Shown here in pieces: positions 46,070 to 55,896 of a DNA stretch of 59,049 nucleotides. This DNA comes from JBLHHI01 sp047614125. Its GTDB lineage: Bacteria > Bacteroidota > Bacteroidia > NS11-12g > UBA9320. Below the pieces are notes generated by a model. The model was not told the origin of the DNA. It worked only from the letters and a program-made list of their open reading frames with translations, and made no database searches. Location: contig JBLHHI010000002.1 in the NCBI GenBank assembly GCA_047614125.1, positions 1-59,049 on the forward strand, written 5' to 3'. A program made the position numbers and the translations under genes. Every line of letters begins with the position of its first letter. The first letter of the stretch is position 1.

Positions 46070-47167
46070 ATGGATTTGAAGAAGAAGGTTGTACTCTTTA
46101 CACCGGAATTTCCTCCCTTTCGCGACTCCGGAGGCATTGGAAATCATGCACTTAACTTAGCAAAACAATTAACGGCGCAAGGCCACGCAGTTACGGTTGT
46201 AACCGAAACTCGCCACCTAAAAGAAAATCCTTATTCCAACTCTGGCATGCGGGTTGTTTTTGTTCCAAGAAAATCGAACATTGTTTTTACCATTATTGGC
46301 CGACTCAATAAGCTGCTCAGTGTATCAAAAAAAAATGATTTGGTGATTTGTTCCGGCAAGTTCCCACTGTGGACAGCACCCATTCTTCGATTTCGTTTTT
46401 CAAAAAAAAAGTACATAGCCATTTTGCATGGTACCGAATTAGATGCTCGAAATCCAGTCAAAAAATGGTATACCAATTATTGTCTTACTCTTTTCGATAA
46501 ATTAGTATCTGTTTCTGGCTATACCGCTCAATTTATTCCAAAAAAATTATTAGATAAAGTAACAATCATACCCAACGGCGTTGATTTAGAGGTAGATAAG
46601 ACACATCAGCTCATTCAAGACAAAATCTTAACCGTTGGATCAACCAGCCAACGAAAAGGGCAGTTGAATGTGGTTCACGCACTTCCATCCTTGCTAAAGT
46701 CATATCCTAACGCACATTACTACATGATTGGATTGGAAGGGTATAAGGAGAAAATTGCGTCCAAAGCCGAATTGCTGTACATTCCCGATCATTGCCACCT
46801 GCTTGGTAAGTTGAGCGATGCAGAAATGTACGAACAATATCGTCAAACTGAAGTATATATGCTTCTTTCCGAACACACATCAGACGGAGACTTTGAAGGC
46901 TTTGGCATTTCGGTGCTCGAAGCCAATTACTTTGGGGTTCCGGCCATTGGTTCAAAAAATTCTGGAATTGAAGATGCCATTGAAGATGGTAAGACGGGAA
47001 TTTTAGTCGACCCGCATCAACCCGAACAAATTTTGTTAGCTTATAAAACTATTAAAGAAAACTACAACTTCTTTTCAGAAAATGCCTTGAACTGGGCCGA
47101 GAAGCATCATTGGTGCAAAATTGTAAATCGGTATCAAGAAGTGATCGAATCGCTTTATTCAAGATAA
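46070..47167 (+). CDS. GT4 family glycosyltransferase
   Basis: The 365-residue protein begins with KVVLFTPEFPPFRDSGGIGN, the GT4 N-terminal signature with the GGIG loop. The C-terminal motif is DFEGFGISVLEANYFGVPAI. It starts one base after the preceding stop and is followed after 4 bp by the carbamoyltransferase gene. Specificity is unknown. Confidence 0.92.
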   Translation: MDLKKKVVLFTPEFPPFRDSGGIGNHALNLAKQLTAQGHAVTVVTETRHLKENPYSNSGMRVVFVPRKSNIVFTIIGRLNKLLSVSKKNDLVICSGKFPLWTAPILRFRFSKKKYIAILHGTELDARNPVKKWYTNYCLTLFDKLVSVSGYTAQFIPKKLLDKVTIIPNGVDLEVDKTHQLIQDKILTVGSTSQRKGQLNVVHALPSLLKSYPNAHYYMIGLEGYKEKIASKAELLYIPDHCHLLGKLSDAEMYEQYRQTEVYMLLSEHTSDGDFEGFGISVLEANYFGVPAIGSKNSGIEDAIEDGKTGILVDPHQPEQILLAYKTIKENYNFFSENALNWAEKHHWCKIVNRYQEVIESLYSR

Positions 47168-47171
47168 TAAT

Positions 47172-48863
47172 ATGAGTTATTTTGTTGGAATATCTTCCCT
47201 TGATTGTGACTCAACCGTCTCGATAATAAAAGATGGCAAAATTGTGTATTCCGCTCAAGAAGAGCGATTTAGCCGAATAAAACAACAAAGCGGTTTCCCA
47301 TACAAAGCCATACAGAACGGCTTTGATTACTTAAAAATAACGGTTGCTGATGTTGCCAGTATTTCACATGGATGGTTTACTCCAGATGAAGAAATCAAAA
47401 TGTACAAAAAGAGCGGGCACTCGGTGTTGAAATCGACCGGTTGGACCAAACGCCCTTTTCTTCCTACGCTGTTAAACCAACTAAACTTTAGACGCAGAGC
47501 TCAATATAAAAATCCTCAAACCTTTATAAGGTCTGAAAGAGATCTACAAAAAGGTTTGACGGATATAGGATACGAGAAGCCCGTGGCACGATTTCATCAT
47601 CAAGATTGTCACGCCGCATCTGCATACTACACCTCTGGCCACGATCGAACACTTATTTTTACCCTGGATGGATACGGTTCGGGTTCTTGTGGCGGTGTAT
47701 TTATTGGAGAAAACATGGAAGTAAAACCTTTGCACTATGTGAAGAGTCCTCAATCGCTTGGGAACATGTATGCACGGGTAACAAAGGCCTTGGGTTTTAC
47801 TCCCAACAGACATGAGGGTAAGGTTCTTGGTTTAGCGGCCTATGGCAACGCAGATGCACATTACGAGGAAATCATGCAAGACTTTGAGCTAACACCGGAT
47901 GGATATACCTATCACAACTCATTAAATCCGTGGATCTATAGAAAGATGTTTGAAACAGGTAAACGGGAAGATTTGGCTGCCTCATTTCAAAAAGTTTTAG
48001 AAACGGTTGTGGTTCACTTGGTTAAGCTATATGTTCAGAAAACGGGAGTTAGCAAAGTGTGCTTAGCCGGTGGAGTTGCCGCTAATGTTAAAATGAATCA
48101 ACGAGTTTTAGAAATTGATGATGTGTCTGAGCTTTATATTCACCCCGGAATGTCGGACGTTGGCTTAGGAACGGGCTCTGCCTTTTTAGATGCAGCCACT
48201 CATTACACCATAACACCCTATACGCTTACCGATGTTTACTTGGGTCCTAGCTTCAGCCAAAAAGAAGTTCAACACGCCATTGATCAATTTGATTTTGACT
48301 ATGAACAGCAGTCCAACATCGAAGAGCGAATTGCAGAATTGCTCGCCGAAGGCAAGGTTGTAGGAAGATTTATAGGTAGAATGGAATACGGCCCTCGAGC
48401 CTTGTGCAATCGAAGCATCTATGCTTCTGCACAAGATCCTGATATTAACTCATGGCTGAACGAGCGATTAAATCGAACGGAATTCATGCCCTTTGCCCCA
48501 GTTACCTTACAAAGCGAAGCGAATAACATGTACCATAACATCGATAAGGCTCAATACACCTCGCAATTCATGACAACAACTTTAGATTGTACGGATGACA
48601 TGAAGAAAATTTCTCCAGCGGCTGTGCACGTTGATGGCACAGCGCGACCACAATTGATAAATGCTACCAACAACCCGAGTGCACATAAAGTATTAACGCA
48701 TTATTTCAAATTAACCGGTATTCCCAATATTATAAATACCAGCTACAACATGCACGAAGAACCCATAATATGCACACCATACGATGCACTAAAAGCATTT
48801 GGCGAGGGACGATTGGAGTATTTAGCCTTGGATGATTTCTTGTTAAAATCAAAAGATATTTGA
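47172..48863 (+). CDS. O-carbamoyltransferase (NodU/CmcH family)
   Basis: This 563-residue enzyme transfers a carbamoyl group from carbamoyl phosphate, through carbamoyl-AMP, to a sugar hydroxyl. The N-terminal Kae1-like domain has SAQEERFSRIKQQSGFP, HHQDCHAASAYY with metal-binding His residues, FTLDGYGSGSCGGVF and LAGGVAANVKMN. The C-terminal YrdC-like domain has EYGPRALCNRSIYASAQDP and NTSYNMHEEPIICTPYDAL. All expected parts are present. The sequence overlaps the deacetylase gene by 4 nt. Confidence 0.93.
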   Translation: MSYFVGISSLDCDSTVSIIKDGKIVYSAQEERFSRIKQQSGFPYKAIQNGFDYLKITVADVASISHGWFTPDEEIKMYKKSGHSVLKSTGWTKRPFLPTLLNQLNFRRRAQYKNPQTFIRSERDLQKGLTDIGYEKPVARFHHQDCHAASAYYTSGHDRTLIFTLDGYGSGSCGGVFIGENMEVKPLHYVKSPQSLGNMYARVTKALGFTPNRHEGKVLGLAAYGNADAHYEEIMQDFELTPDGYTYHNSLNPWIYRKMFETGKREDLAASFQKVLETVVVHLVKLYVQKTGVSKVCLAGGVAANVKMNQRVLEIDDVSELYIHPGMSDVGLGTGSAFLDAATHYTITPYTLTDVYLGPSFSQKEVQHAIDQFDFDYEQQSNIEERIAELLAEGKVVGRFIGRMEYGPRALCNRSIYASAQDPDINSWLNERLNRTEFMPFAPVTLQSEANNMYHNIDKAQYTSQFMTTTLDCTDDMKKISPAAVHVDGTARPQLINATNNPSAHKVLTHYFKLTGIPNIINTSYNMHEEPIICTPYDALKAFGEGRLEYLALDDFLLKSKDI

Positions 48864-49807
48864 AAAAGAACTACTTCAGACTGCGCAAATGGACTGGATT
48901 GGACCGGCTTTCTGAACTAGGGCTGGCGAACTGTTTACCCTTTGTTTTGTGTTATCATGAGGTAGATCAAAAACAGCTGAAAAAACAAATCGAATATTTA
49001 AATCAGAACATAAGGGCCGTTCATATCGGTGAGATTTTGTCGGCAGCCAAAGGCACGTATGCGGTAACTGTGGATGATTGCATCCATAAAGACGTGACAG
49101 ATTCCGCTTCGGTTTTTATTGAAAATCAAACTTCAGCATCGTACTACCTGCCTTATGATTATACAGATGGAAAATCTACCCTTTGGCATATTAAGCTTCT
49201 ACAGCTTTGCAATCATTTAACTTCAATGGAAGTAGACTCGGTGATTTACGTGATGCAAACAAAAAAACAAAAACGGAAGGCATTTGATCGGTTAAATCAA
49301 GTTTTTTATAACTCTGGAATGCAACCGCAAGATTTGCAAAAAAAAATCAAAAATCTTGCCATTGAGCATAATTATACTATGGATTTGATTACTCCGGATG
49401 AGATGGTAATCAGTAGGGATCAAATCCGAACTCTATCATCCAATCCGCTCTTAAACTTCGAGTCACACACGTTGTCACACCCCTTCCTTCATAGATGTAC
49501 TGAACAAGAAATAGCTCGAGAATTGGAAGGTTCTAAAACAAAAATTGAAGCACTCACACAGCAAAGTGTTCGTTCGTTGAGTTATCCATATGGCTCGCTT
49601 GATATAATTGGTAATAAAGCTCCACAAATCGCTACTAAGTTTTATTCAAACGCAGTGACACTTGTTGGAGGGGTGATCACCAATCGCACTATGCCATTTT
49701 TAATACCAAGAATTGCCATTTACCCAAAAGATGATTTGAATGTGTTTAAATCCAAAATATTTCATTATCAAAACCTTGCAAGAGCCAATGCCCTTTTCGG
49801 AAGATAA
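48860..49807 (+). CDS. Polysaccharide deacetylase family protein
   Basis: TTG starts a 315-residue protein with FVLCYHEVD near residue 28, AVTVDDCIHKDV (motif 1), FESHTLSHPFL (motif 2, H-x3-H) and SLSYPYGSLD (motif 3). The order matches carbohydrate esterase family 4, though motif 1 has DDC instead of DDG. There is no signal peptide. It probably de-N-acetylates a precursor or lipid-linked sugar. It is clearly separate from the deacetylase at 41250. Confidence 0.85.
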   Translation: MKKNYFRLRKWTGLDRLSELGLANCLPFVLCYHEVDQKQLKKQIEYLNQNIRAVHIGEILSAAKGTYAVTVDDCIHKDVTDSASVFIENQTSASYYLPYDYTDGKSTLWHIKLLQLCNHLTSMEVDSVIYVMQTKKQKRKAFDRLNQVFYNSGMQPQDLQKKIKNLAIEHNYTMDLITPDEMVISRDQIRTLSSNPLLNFESHTLSHPFLHRCTEQEIARELEGSKTKIEALTQQSVRSLSYPYGSLDIIGNKAPQIATKFYSNAVTLVGGVITNRTMPFLIPRIAIYPKDDLNVFKSKIFHYQNLARANALFGR

Positions 49808-49821
49808 TTTCCAATCAAAAC

Positions 49822-50967
49822 ATGGTAACTAAATTGCTCATTATTTCTCATACTCCACATTATTTAGAAAACGATGTGGCGGTTGGTTGGGGCCCTACAA
49901 TTAATGAGATTAATTTTCTTTCCAATACGTTTACATCAATTACCCATGTTGCCTGTTTATTTAAAAACGTTGACGCGGCGGCTGGCAGCGTTGCCTATGT
50001 TACATCAAATGTGACCTTTAAAGCCATCCCCCCTTTTGGTGGAGAAAAAATAGTTGACAAACTTCGAATCTTTACCCTACTGCCAAAGATTCTTCGGGTC
50101 ATTAACAAAGAATTAAAAACGGCAACCCATGTACAAGTTCGTTTGCCAATGGGCCTTGGCAACCTCCTACTTCCCTACTTAACCTTCAAGAAGCGACGCT
50201 TCTTACTTTGGTTTAAATATGCTGGAAATTGGGATTACCCCAACGCTCCTTTGGGGTATCGCTTTCAAAAATGGTGGCTAAGCAATAACCTTTGTCGAGC
50301 TAAAGTTACTTTAAACGGGTTTTGGGAAAAGCAGCCGGAGCATTGCTACAGCTTTGAAAATCCAAGCTTGACAGACCTAGACATACAGAATGGAAAGAAG
50401 AATCTAGAAATGCTAGATTTCCAGCCACCGTATCGTTTCATTTTTGTTGGAAGGCTAATTCCATCAAAGGGCGTAGATCGAATCATTGAAGCCCTCAAAA
50501 CTGTTGATTTACAACATGTTGCTCAGATTACCTTCGTAGGAAACGGACCGGATGCAAATCGATATAAGGAAGAAACATCTTTTTTGAAAGACAAAGTGAA
50601 TTTTCCGGGATTTTTGCACAAAGATGCGATTCACGCATTACTGCGTAAAAGTCACTTTCTTTTGCTCCCTTCAGATTCTGAAGGCTTTCCGAAAGTAGTA
50701 ACCGAGGCGGCGTGCTATGGCTGTTTATCTCTTGTAACATCAGTTTCTGCCATTCCGCATTATGTAAAACACCAGATAAATGGCTTTCTATGGGATATGA
50801 ACAACGGAGCAAATTTTGGCACACTCATCAATCTGGCTATGCAATCGGATTCGAAAGACTTAAAAGAAATGTCTCAAAACGCGCATACTATGAGTACGTC
50901 GTTTACTTTTGAAAATTACCATCGCAAGCTGGAGGAAGAAATCTTTGCGAATAACACAATAAAATAG
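49822..50967 (+). CDS. GT4 family glycosyltransferase
   Basis: This 381-residue protein has KLLIISHTPHYLENDVAVGW at its N-terminus, FIFVGRLIPSKGVDRII before the donor domain, and LLPSDSEGFPKVVTEAACYG with the E-x7-E motif. It lies between the deacetylase and the Wzy-like gene, so it probably adds a sugar to the repeat unit. Confidence 0.9.
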   Translation: MVTKLLIISHTPHYLENDVAVGWGPTINEINFLSNTFTSITHVACLFKNVDAAAGSVAYVTSNVTFKAIPPFGGEKIVDKLRIFTLLPKILRVINKELKTATHVQVRLPMGLGNLLLPYLTFKKRRFLLWFKYAGNWDYPNAPLGYRFQKWWLSNNLCRAKVTLNGFWEKQPEHCYSFENPSLTDLDIQNGKKNLEMLDFQPPYRFIFVGRLIPSKGVDRIIEALKTVDLQHVAQITFVGNGPDANRYKEETSFLKDKVNFPGFLHKDAIHALLRKSHFLLLPSDSEGFPKVVTEAACYGCLSLVTSVSAIPHYVKHQINGFLWDMNNGANFGTLINLAMQSDSKDLKEMSQNAHTMSTSFTFENYHRKLEEEIFANNTIK

Positions 50968-50971
50968 AAAA

Positions 50972-52372
50972 TTGTTAAGGGATTATTTATATCAAAAATT
51001 TGAATATCTGATTGTTTTTCACGCAATCTTAGGAGGTTTGATCTTTTTATTTCCGGTATTAGGTACGGTGTATTCCATTCTTATTTTCTTTGTGTTTCTT
51101 GGCTTGATTCTGAACTCACCCAAGCCCGTTGCGCATCATTATGCGGGATATTTGGTTGCGGCGGAAATTCTCTTCAGGGTTTCGCGTTCAAGTATATTCT
51201 ACGAATTCGGAAAATACTCGTGCATAGTCGTGCTTTTGGCCGGAGTCATTAAAAGTAAAATTTACAAACGTAAAAATTTCACCTTCATTTTCATACTATT
51301 TCTATTCGTTCCTTCACTGTTGATCAGCGATTTGTCAACCTTTTCGAGGCATTTAGATCAAATTTCTTTCTACTTTTCTGGAATTTTGTTGTTGATTATT
51401 TCGGTTGCTTACTTTAGAAGCATAGCACTGGAACCTAGGGATTTTCAGACCCTGTTGCGCTTTATGATCTTACCTTATATATCTACAGTGGTGTACTTAT
51501 TCTTAAGTTCAAGCAGCATTATTGATATGGAGTTTACCTTGGGGGCCTCCGCGGAAGCTTCGGGTGGGTTTGGGCCAAATCAGGTGAGTACCTCACTTGG
51601 TTTGGGTGCAATTGTTGCCTTTCTTCTTTTTCGAGATAAAATCACGATCTTTAATTCCAAAAACTTCATTTTAATCATCATAGCGCTCATCGCCTTACGT
51701 GGATTAATAACTTTTTCTAGGGGTGGGATGTTGGGTGCCGTTGGAGCTTTTGCGCTGGTTTTGTTCATGGGAAGATCTTTTACCCGAAAAAGGAAAAGCC
51801 AAATCAAAATACTCCCGGCCATTCTATTTGTTACTGTTCTTGGAGCCATTACCTATTATGTGAATGACCAAACGGGTGGCTTGTTGAGTCTCCGCTATCA
51901 AGGCGAAACCGTGGATCACTTCTACTACGGCACAAATAAAGGCCCTAATATGTTTACAGGTCGGGATATAATATGGCAGCAGGAATGGGATATTTTCCTC
52001 GATAACCCAATATTGGGAGCCGGAGTCGGCATGAGCAGTTTCATTCGGTCAACGGATGGGTTTTCATCCGCTTCGCATACTGAGTATTCTCGGCTCATTG
52101 CAGAACATGGAATGGTTGGTTTGTTAATGAATTTTTTGCTGATTATGCTTCCAGTTAGTCGTTATCTGTATTTCAGGAAAAGAAAATATCGGTCAGACTT
52201 ACTGGTTGCCTTTGCCTTTTTAGCCTTGTTTACAATGGGCCATAGTGCCATGAGATTGTCGATACCCGGCTTTCTATTTGGACTCTCTCAAGTCGTTTTT
52301 CTCCCAACAGTTGCTGCTTCCATTGAACCAGAGCCTAGCGAATCTTCAGAACAAGTGCCAATAACAACCTAA
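50972..52372 (+). CDS. O-antigen polymerase/ligase-like membrane protein (Wzy)
   Basis: This is a 466-residue polytopic membrane protein with about 10-12 hydrophobic segments and a TTG start. The Wzy_C/WaaL-type periplasmic region is seen as MFTGRDIIWQQEWDIFLDNP, LGAGVGMSSFI and SHTEYSRLIAEHGMVGLLMN. The H-x-E-Y and RLIAEHG elements are typical of bacterial polymerases and ligases. It is the only such gene in the window, so it is the likely polymerase of this polysaccharide. Confidence 0.88.
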   Translation: MLRDYLYQKFEYLIVFHAILGGLIFLFPVLGTVYSILIFFVFLGLILNSPKPVAHHYAGYLVAAEILFRVSRSSIFYEFGKYSCIVVLLAGVIKSKIYKRKNFTFIFILFLFVPSLLISDLSTFSRHLDQISFYFSGILLLIISVAYFRSIALEPRDFQTLLRFMILPYISTVVYLFLSSSSIIDMEFTLGASAEASGGFGPNQVSTSLGLGAIVAFLLFRDKITIFNSKNFILIIIALIALRGLITFSRGGMLGAVGAFALVLFMGRSFTRKRKSQIKILPAILFVTVLGAITYYVNDQTGGLLSLRYQGETVDHFYYGTNKGPNMFTGRDIIWQQEWDIFLDNPILGAGVGMSSFIRSTDGFSSASHTEYSRLIAEHGMVGLLMNFLLIMLPVSRYLYFRKRKYRSDLLVAFAFLALFTMGHSAMRLSIPGFLFGLSQVVFLPTVAASIEPEPSESSEQVPITT

Positions 52373-52376
52373 CCAA

Positions 52377-53399
52377 ATGACCAATTCTGCTGTAATAGCT
52401 GGTAACTTCTTTGTAGGAAAAAATAATGTTTTGACCCAAGGTCAAATATTGGCAGAAGCGTTAGCAAAAAAAGGGGTTCAAGTATATGTGGTGTCTAAGG
52501 TTAAACGTAAAATTTTAAGATTATGTGATTTCTTTTTCAAGATCGTCTTATATCGTTTTAAAACAAAGACCATTGTTGTACAGATGTACAGCGGGCCAAG
52601 TTTAATTCAACAATATGTGGTGATTCTTTGTTCAAGAATGCTAAATTACAGAGTTTCCGCAACCTTACACGGAGGTGCTTTTCCTCAAAGGATGAACATA
52701 CATCCAAAACGATATCGATTCATTTTAGGCCTTTGCCATGAACTTACCGTGCCCTCTGGATTTATTCAAGACTTTCTTAAAGGTCATCAATTAAGTGCTC
52801 AGGTGATTCCGAACATAATAAACCTTTCAGATTATCCATTTAAAGCAAATGAAAGTCAAAAATCGAGACAGATCTGGTGGATGCGAGCATATCATGACAT
52901 TTACAATCCAGCCTTGGCTGTGGACGTTTTAGAGGCTTTAAACAAATCGAGTGATGTGAAATTCAAAATGGTAATGTGCGGTCCGGACTTAGGGGAATAT
53001 AACGCAATTAGTAAACGCATTGAAGCCAAAAAATTAACCAGTTTCATTTCACAATTACAACGAATCGAATTGGATCAAAAAATTAAGCTTGCAGAAGCAA
53101 GCGACCTGTATTTATGCACAAATCGTATTGACAATGCTCCGGTATCCTTAGTGGAAATGATGGCGCTTGGTTTGCCTGTAATCTCAACCAAGGTAGGTGG
53201 GATTCCATTTTTAGTACAACACAAAGTATCGGCTATGTTGGCCATAGAATCAGCTGAAGAATTGGCGAATTGTATTTTAGAGCTTTACGCCAATGAGGAG
53301 CTCTGGGAAAATTTGAGAACGAATGGCTTGCTGATTGCACAAAAACACGATGAGGAACAAGTGGTTGAACAATGGTTAAACCTTTTTTCAGCTCAATAA
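52377..53399 (+). CDS. GT4 family glycosyltransferase
   Basis: The 340-residue protein lacks a strong N-terminal glycine loop (NFFVGKNNVLTQGQ). The C-terminal part is clear: LYLCTNRIDNAPVSLVEMMA followed by LGLPVISTKVGGIPFLV. The first Glu of the E-x7-E motif is Asp here. It follows the polymerase gene by 4 bp. Donor and linkage are unknown. Confidence 0.86.
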   Translation: MTNSAVIAGNFFVGKNNVLTQGQILAEALAKKGVQVYVVSKVKRKILRLCDFFFKIVLYRFKTKTIVVQMYSGPSLIQQYVVILCSRMLNYRVSATLHGGAFPQRMNIHPKRYRFILGLCHELTVPSGFIQDFLKGHQLSAQVIPNIINLSDYPFKANESQKSRQIWWMRAYHDIYNPALAVDVLEALNKSSDVKFKMVMCGPDLGEYNAISKRIEAKKLTSFISQLQRIELDQKIKLAEASDLYLCTNRIDNAPVSLVEMMALGLPVISTKVGGIPFLVQHKVSAMLAIESAEELANCILELYANEELWENLRTNGLLIAQKHDEEQVVEQWLNLFSAQ

Positions 53400-54797
53400 A
53401 TGAGTGGATTGTCTAAGCTTTACGGGAAACTGCCGGTTTGGATTCAAAACCTGGGTATATCAGCATACGGCCTCTATTGGAAACACCGAAGATTTGGTGG
53501 AACTTTTAAGAAACAATGTAAAGATTGCACACAGCGTGAAACATTTAGTCATCAAGAATGGCGGTCTTATCAGACAACAGAATTGCAAAAAATGCTCAAA
53601 CACGCCTTTGAACACGTACCATTTTACAGCAATTCACTAACCGCTGCAGGATACTCGCTTGATAAACTTTCATCTTTGAAATTAAACGAGATCGCAAAAC
53701 TTCCTTATCTTGAAAAACATGATCTTAGAAAATATGGTAAAACAACCCTACTTGCCGATAATCTAGATAAAAATGGTTCGTTTTATTCGAGCAGCGGAAG
53801 TTCCGGAACACCTACGCAAATCTATTATTCAAAAACCATGCATCGAGCTTGGTCTGCTATTTTCGAGGCACGCATTCGCTTTTGGGCTGGGATTACAAGA
53901 TTTTCAAGTCGAGGAACCATTGGAGGTAGAAGGGTTGTAGAAGAAGGGCCGAGTTCCGGTCCATTTTATCGATTTAACTTGGTTGAAAAACAAGCGTACT
54001 TCTCGGCATACCATATTGCACCTCAGAACATTCCAGATTATATAGAAGGCATAAAAAAGCACGAGCTTAGCTACATGACTGGCTACGCCATGAGTAACTT
54101 CATCCTGGCCCGCTTTATTGAAGATGCGGGGTTAAAGGCTCCCAGATTGAAAGCTGTTATCACTTCAAGTGAAAAACTCACAACCGAAATGCGCGATACT
54201 TTCAAACGTGTATATGAATGTAAGACCTATGATTCTTATAGCGGTGTTGAAGCATGTGGCCTTATTTCGGAGTGTGAACACGGTAGGTTGCATGTTTCTC
54301 CAGATGCTGGAATAATTGAAATTATTAAAGATAACGGAAAAAGTGCGCAACCTGGTGAATCGGGTGAAGCTATCTGTACCGGAATTCTCAACTTCGATCA
54401 ACCGTTGATCAGATACCGAATTGGCGATTTTGTAAGACTCGCTAAAGATCAGACATGTCCCTGCGCTCGAAACATGCCCATTATTGATGAAATTATAGGG
54501 AGAACCGAAGACATCGTTACTGGACCTGATGGAAGGCAGATGGTTCGATTTCATAACATTTTCACCAACCTAGATTCGATTATAGAAGGTCAGATAATTC
54601 AAGAAACAGCCTCCGATTTTGAAGTGAAGGTCGTTACATCCGGAGAGTTGACTGAAGCAGTTAGCGCGGAACTCACTAATAGAATGAAATCACAACTTGG
54701 GGATGTTTCCATTAAAATTGTTCCTGTTGAACTCATTCCGCGCAACATAAATGGGAAATTTAAAGCCGTTATTTCACATCTAAACAAAAAGAATTAA
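53400..54797 (+). CDS. CapK/phenylacetate-CoA ligase-like adenylating enzyme
   Basis: This 465-residue member of the ANL superfamily has YSSSGSSGTPTQIYYSK as its phosphate-binding loop, KTYDSYSGVEACGLISEC, and DQPLIRYRIGDFVRLA, followed by IIGRTEDIVTGPDGR. It fits the CapK subgroup found in capsule loci. It may activate a carboxylic acid for attachment to the glycan. No acyl acceptor was identified, but the ACP and the GNAT protein of this locus are possible partners. Confidence 0.87.
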   Translation: MSGLSKLYGKLPVWIQNLGISAYGLYWKHRRFGGTFKKQCKDCTQRETFSHQEWRSYQTTELQKMLKHAFEHVPFYSNSLTAAGYSLDKLSSLKLNEIAKLPYLEKHDLRKYGKTTLLADNLDKNGSFYSSSGSSGTPTQIYYSKTMHRAWSAIFEARIRFWAGITRFSSRGTIGGRRVVEEGPSSGPFYRFNLVEKQAYFSAYHIAPQNIPDYIEGIKKHELSYMTGYAMSNFILARFIEDAGLKAPRLKAVITSSEKLTTEMRDTFKRVYECKTYDSYSGVEACGLISECEHGRLHVSPDAGIIEIIKDNGKSAQPGESGEAICTGILNFDQPLIRYRIGDFVRLAKDQTCPCARNMPIIDEIIGRTEDIVTGPDGRQMVRFHNIFTNLDSIIEGQIIQETASDFEVKVVTSGELTEAVSAELTNRMKSQLGDVSIKIVPVELIPRNINGKFKAVISHLNKKN

Positions 54798-54816
54798 AGA
54801 CACAAACTGCCTTGAA

Positions 54817-55896
54817 ATGAAAAATATTATTACCGTAGTTGGAGCTCGACCACAGTTTGTTAAAGCTGCCGCGCTGTCTCGTGAGTTTAAAAAGCATTCG
54901 AGCATTGAGGAACTGATTATACACACTGGCCAACATTTTGATAAAAATATGTCCGAGGTGTTTTTTGAAGAAATGGACATTCCAAAGCCCGCCTTTCAGC
55001 TCGCCGTAAACAACGCCACCCATGGCGCCATGACGGGTAGAATGCTCATCGAAATTGAACACGTATTGCTGGATCAAAAACCAGATGTTGTTTTGGTGTA
55101 CGGCGACACGAATTCAACGCTTGCAGGAGCATTAGCTGCGCGAAAATTACACATTCCTTTAGCCCACGTTGAAGCCGGATTACGCAGCTTTAACATGGCC
55201 ATGCCCGAAGAAGTAAATCGCATCCTAACCGACCGGATAAGCAACCTTTTGTTTTGCCCAACGGATCATGCCGTGAATAACTTGAAAAAAGAAGGCTTTG
55301 CAGACTTTGACTCTCAAATTGTAAAATCGGGTGATGTGATGGAAGATGCGGTTCAATTCTATAAACAGAAAGCCTTATCAACTTCTCAGGTCTTAGCCAA
55401 AAATGGTCTGAAAGAGAACGATTATATATTAGGAACCATTCATCGAGCTGAAAATACCGACGATCAAAACCGATTGTTGGGCATATTAAACGCCTTTGAA
55501 GAAATGACTTCAGAACTGCCTGTGGTAATTCCAATACACCCAAGAACTCGAAAAATATTAGAGGGTTTGGGAAAAAACTGGAACATTCAATTCATTGACC
55601 CTGTGGGTTATTTCGACATGTTGGCACTCTTGAATCATTGCTCCATTGTGGTAACCGACAGCGGTGGACTTCAAAAAGAAGCCTTTTTTATGCGGAAGTT
55701 TTGTGTTACTACCCGAGATCAAACCGAATGGCTTGAATTGGTTGAAGAAGGATACAACTTTGTAGCAGGAGCTGATACTGACATAATTACAAATAATATT
55801 AAACGTTGCTTACAAAGCAAGTATCCATCTATTCAAAACTTATACGGCAATGGCCAAGCTTCCAGCATCATTTGCAACACCTTGTTAGCGCAATGA
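54817..55896 (+). CDS. wecB: UDP-N-acetylglucosamine 2-epimerase (non-hydrolysing)
   Basis: This enzyme interconverts UDP-GlcNAc and UDP-ManNAc. The 359-residue protein has VVGARPQFVKAAALSREF, IHTGQHFDKNMSEVFFEEM, VYGDTNSTLAGALAA, HVEAGLRSFNMAMPEEVNR and VTDSGGLQKEAFF, all typical of WecB. It may act on a derivative of UDP-GlcNAc, as in FnlC-type pathways. The overlapping next gene encodes a WbuB-like transferase, which supports a 2-acetamido sugar donor. Confidence 0.93.
   Translation: MKNIITVVGARPQFVKAAALSREFKKHSSIEELIIHTGQHFDKNMSEVFFEEMDIPKPAFQLAVNNATHGAMTGRMLIEIEHVLLDQKPDVVLVYGDTNSTLAGALAARKLHIPLAHVEAGLRSFNMAMPEEVNRILTDRISNLLFCPTDHAVNNLKKEGFADFDSQIVKSGDVMEDAVQFYKQKALSTSQVLAKNGLKENDYILGTIHRAENTDDQNRLLGILNAFEEMTSELPVVIPIHPRTRKILEGLGKNWNIQFIDPVGYFDMLALLNHCSIVVTDSGGLQKEAFFMRKFCVTTRDQTEWLELVEEGYNFVAGADTDIITNNIKRCLQSKYPSIQNLYGNGQASSIICNTLLAQ

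Noticed and set aside
55806..55892. Longer start for the WbuB-like gene
   Set aside because: The extra residues are a shadow of wecB, and ATG 55893 matches the family N-terminus with a 4-nt overlap.
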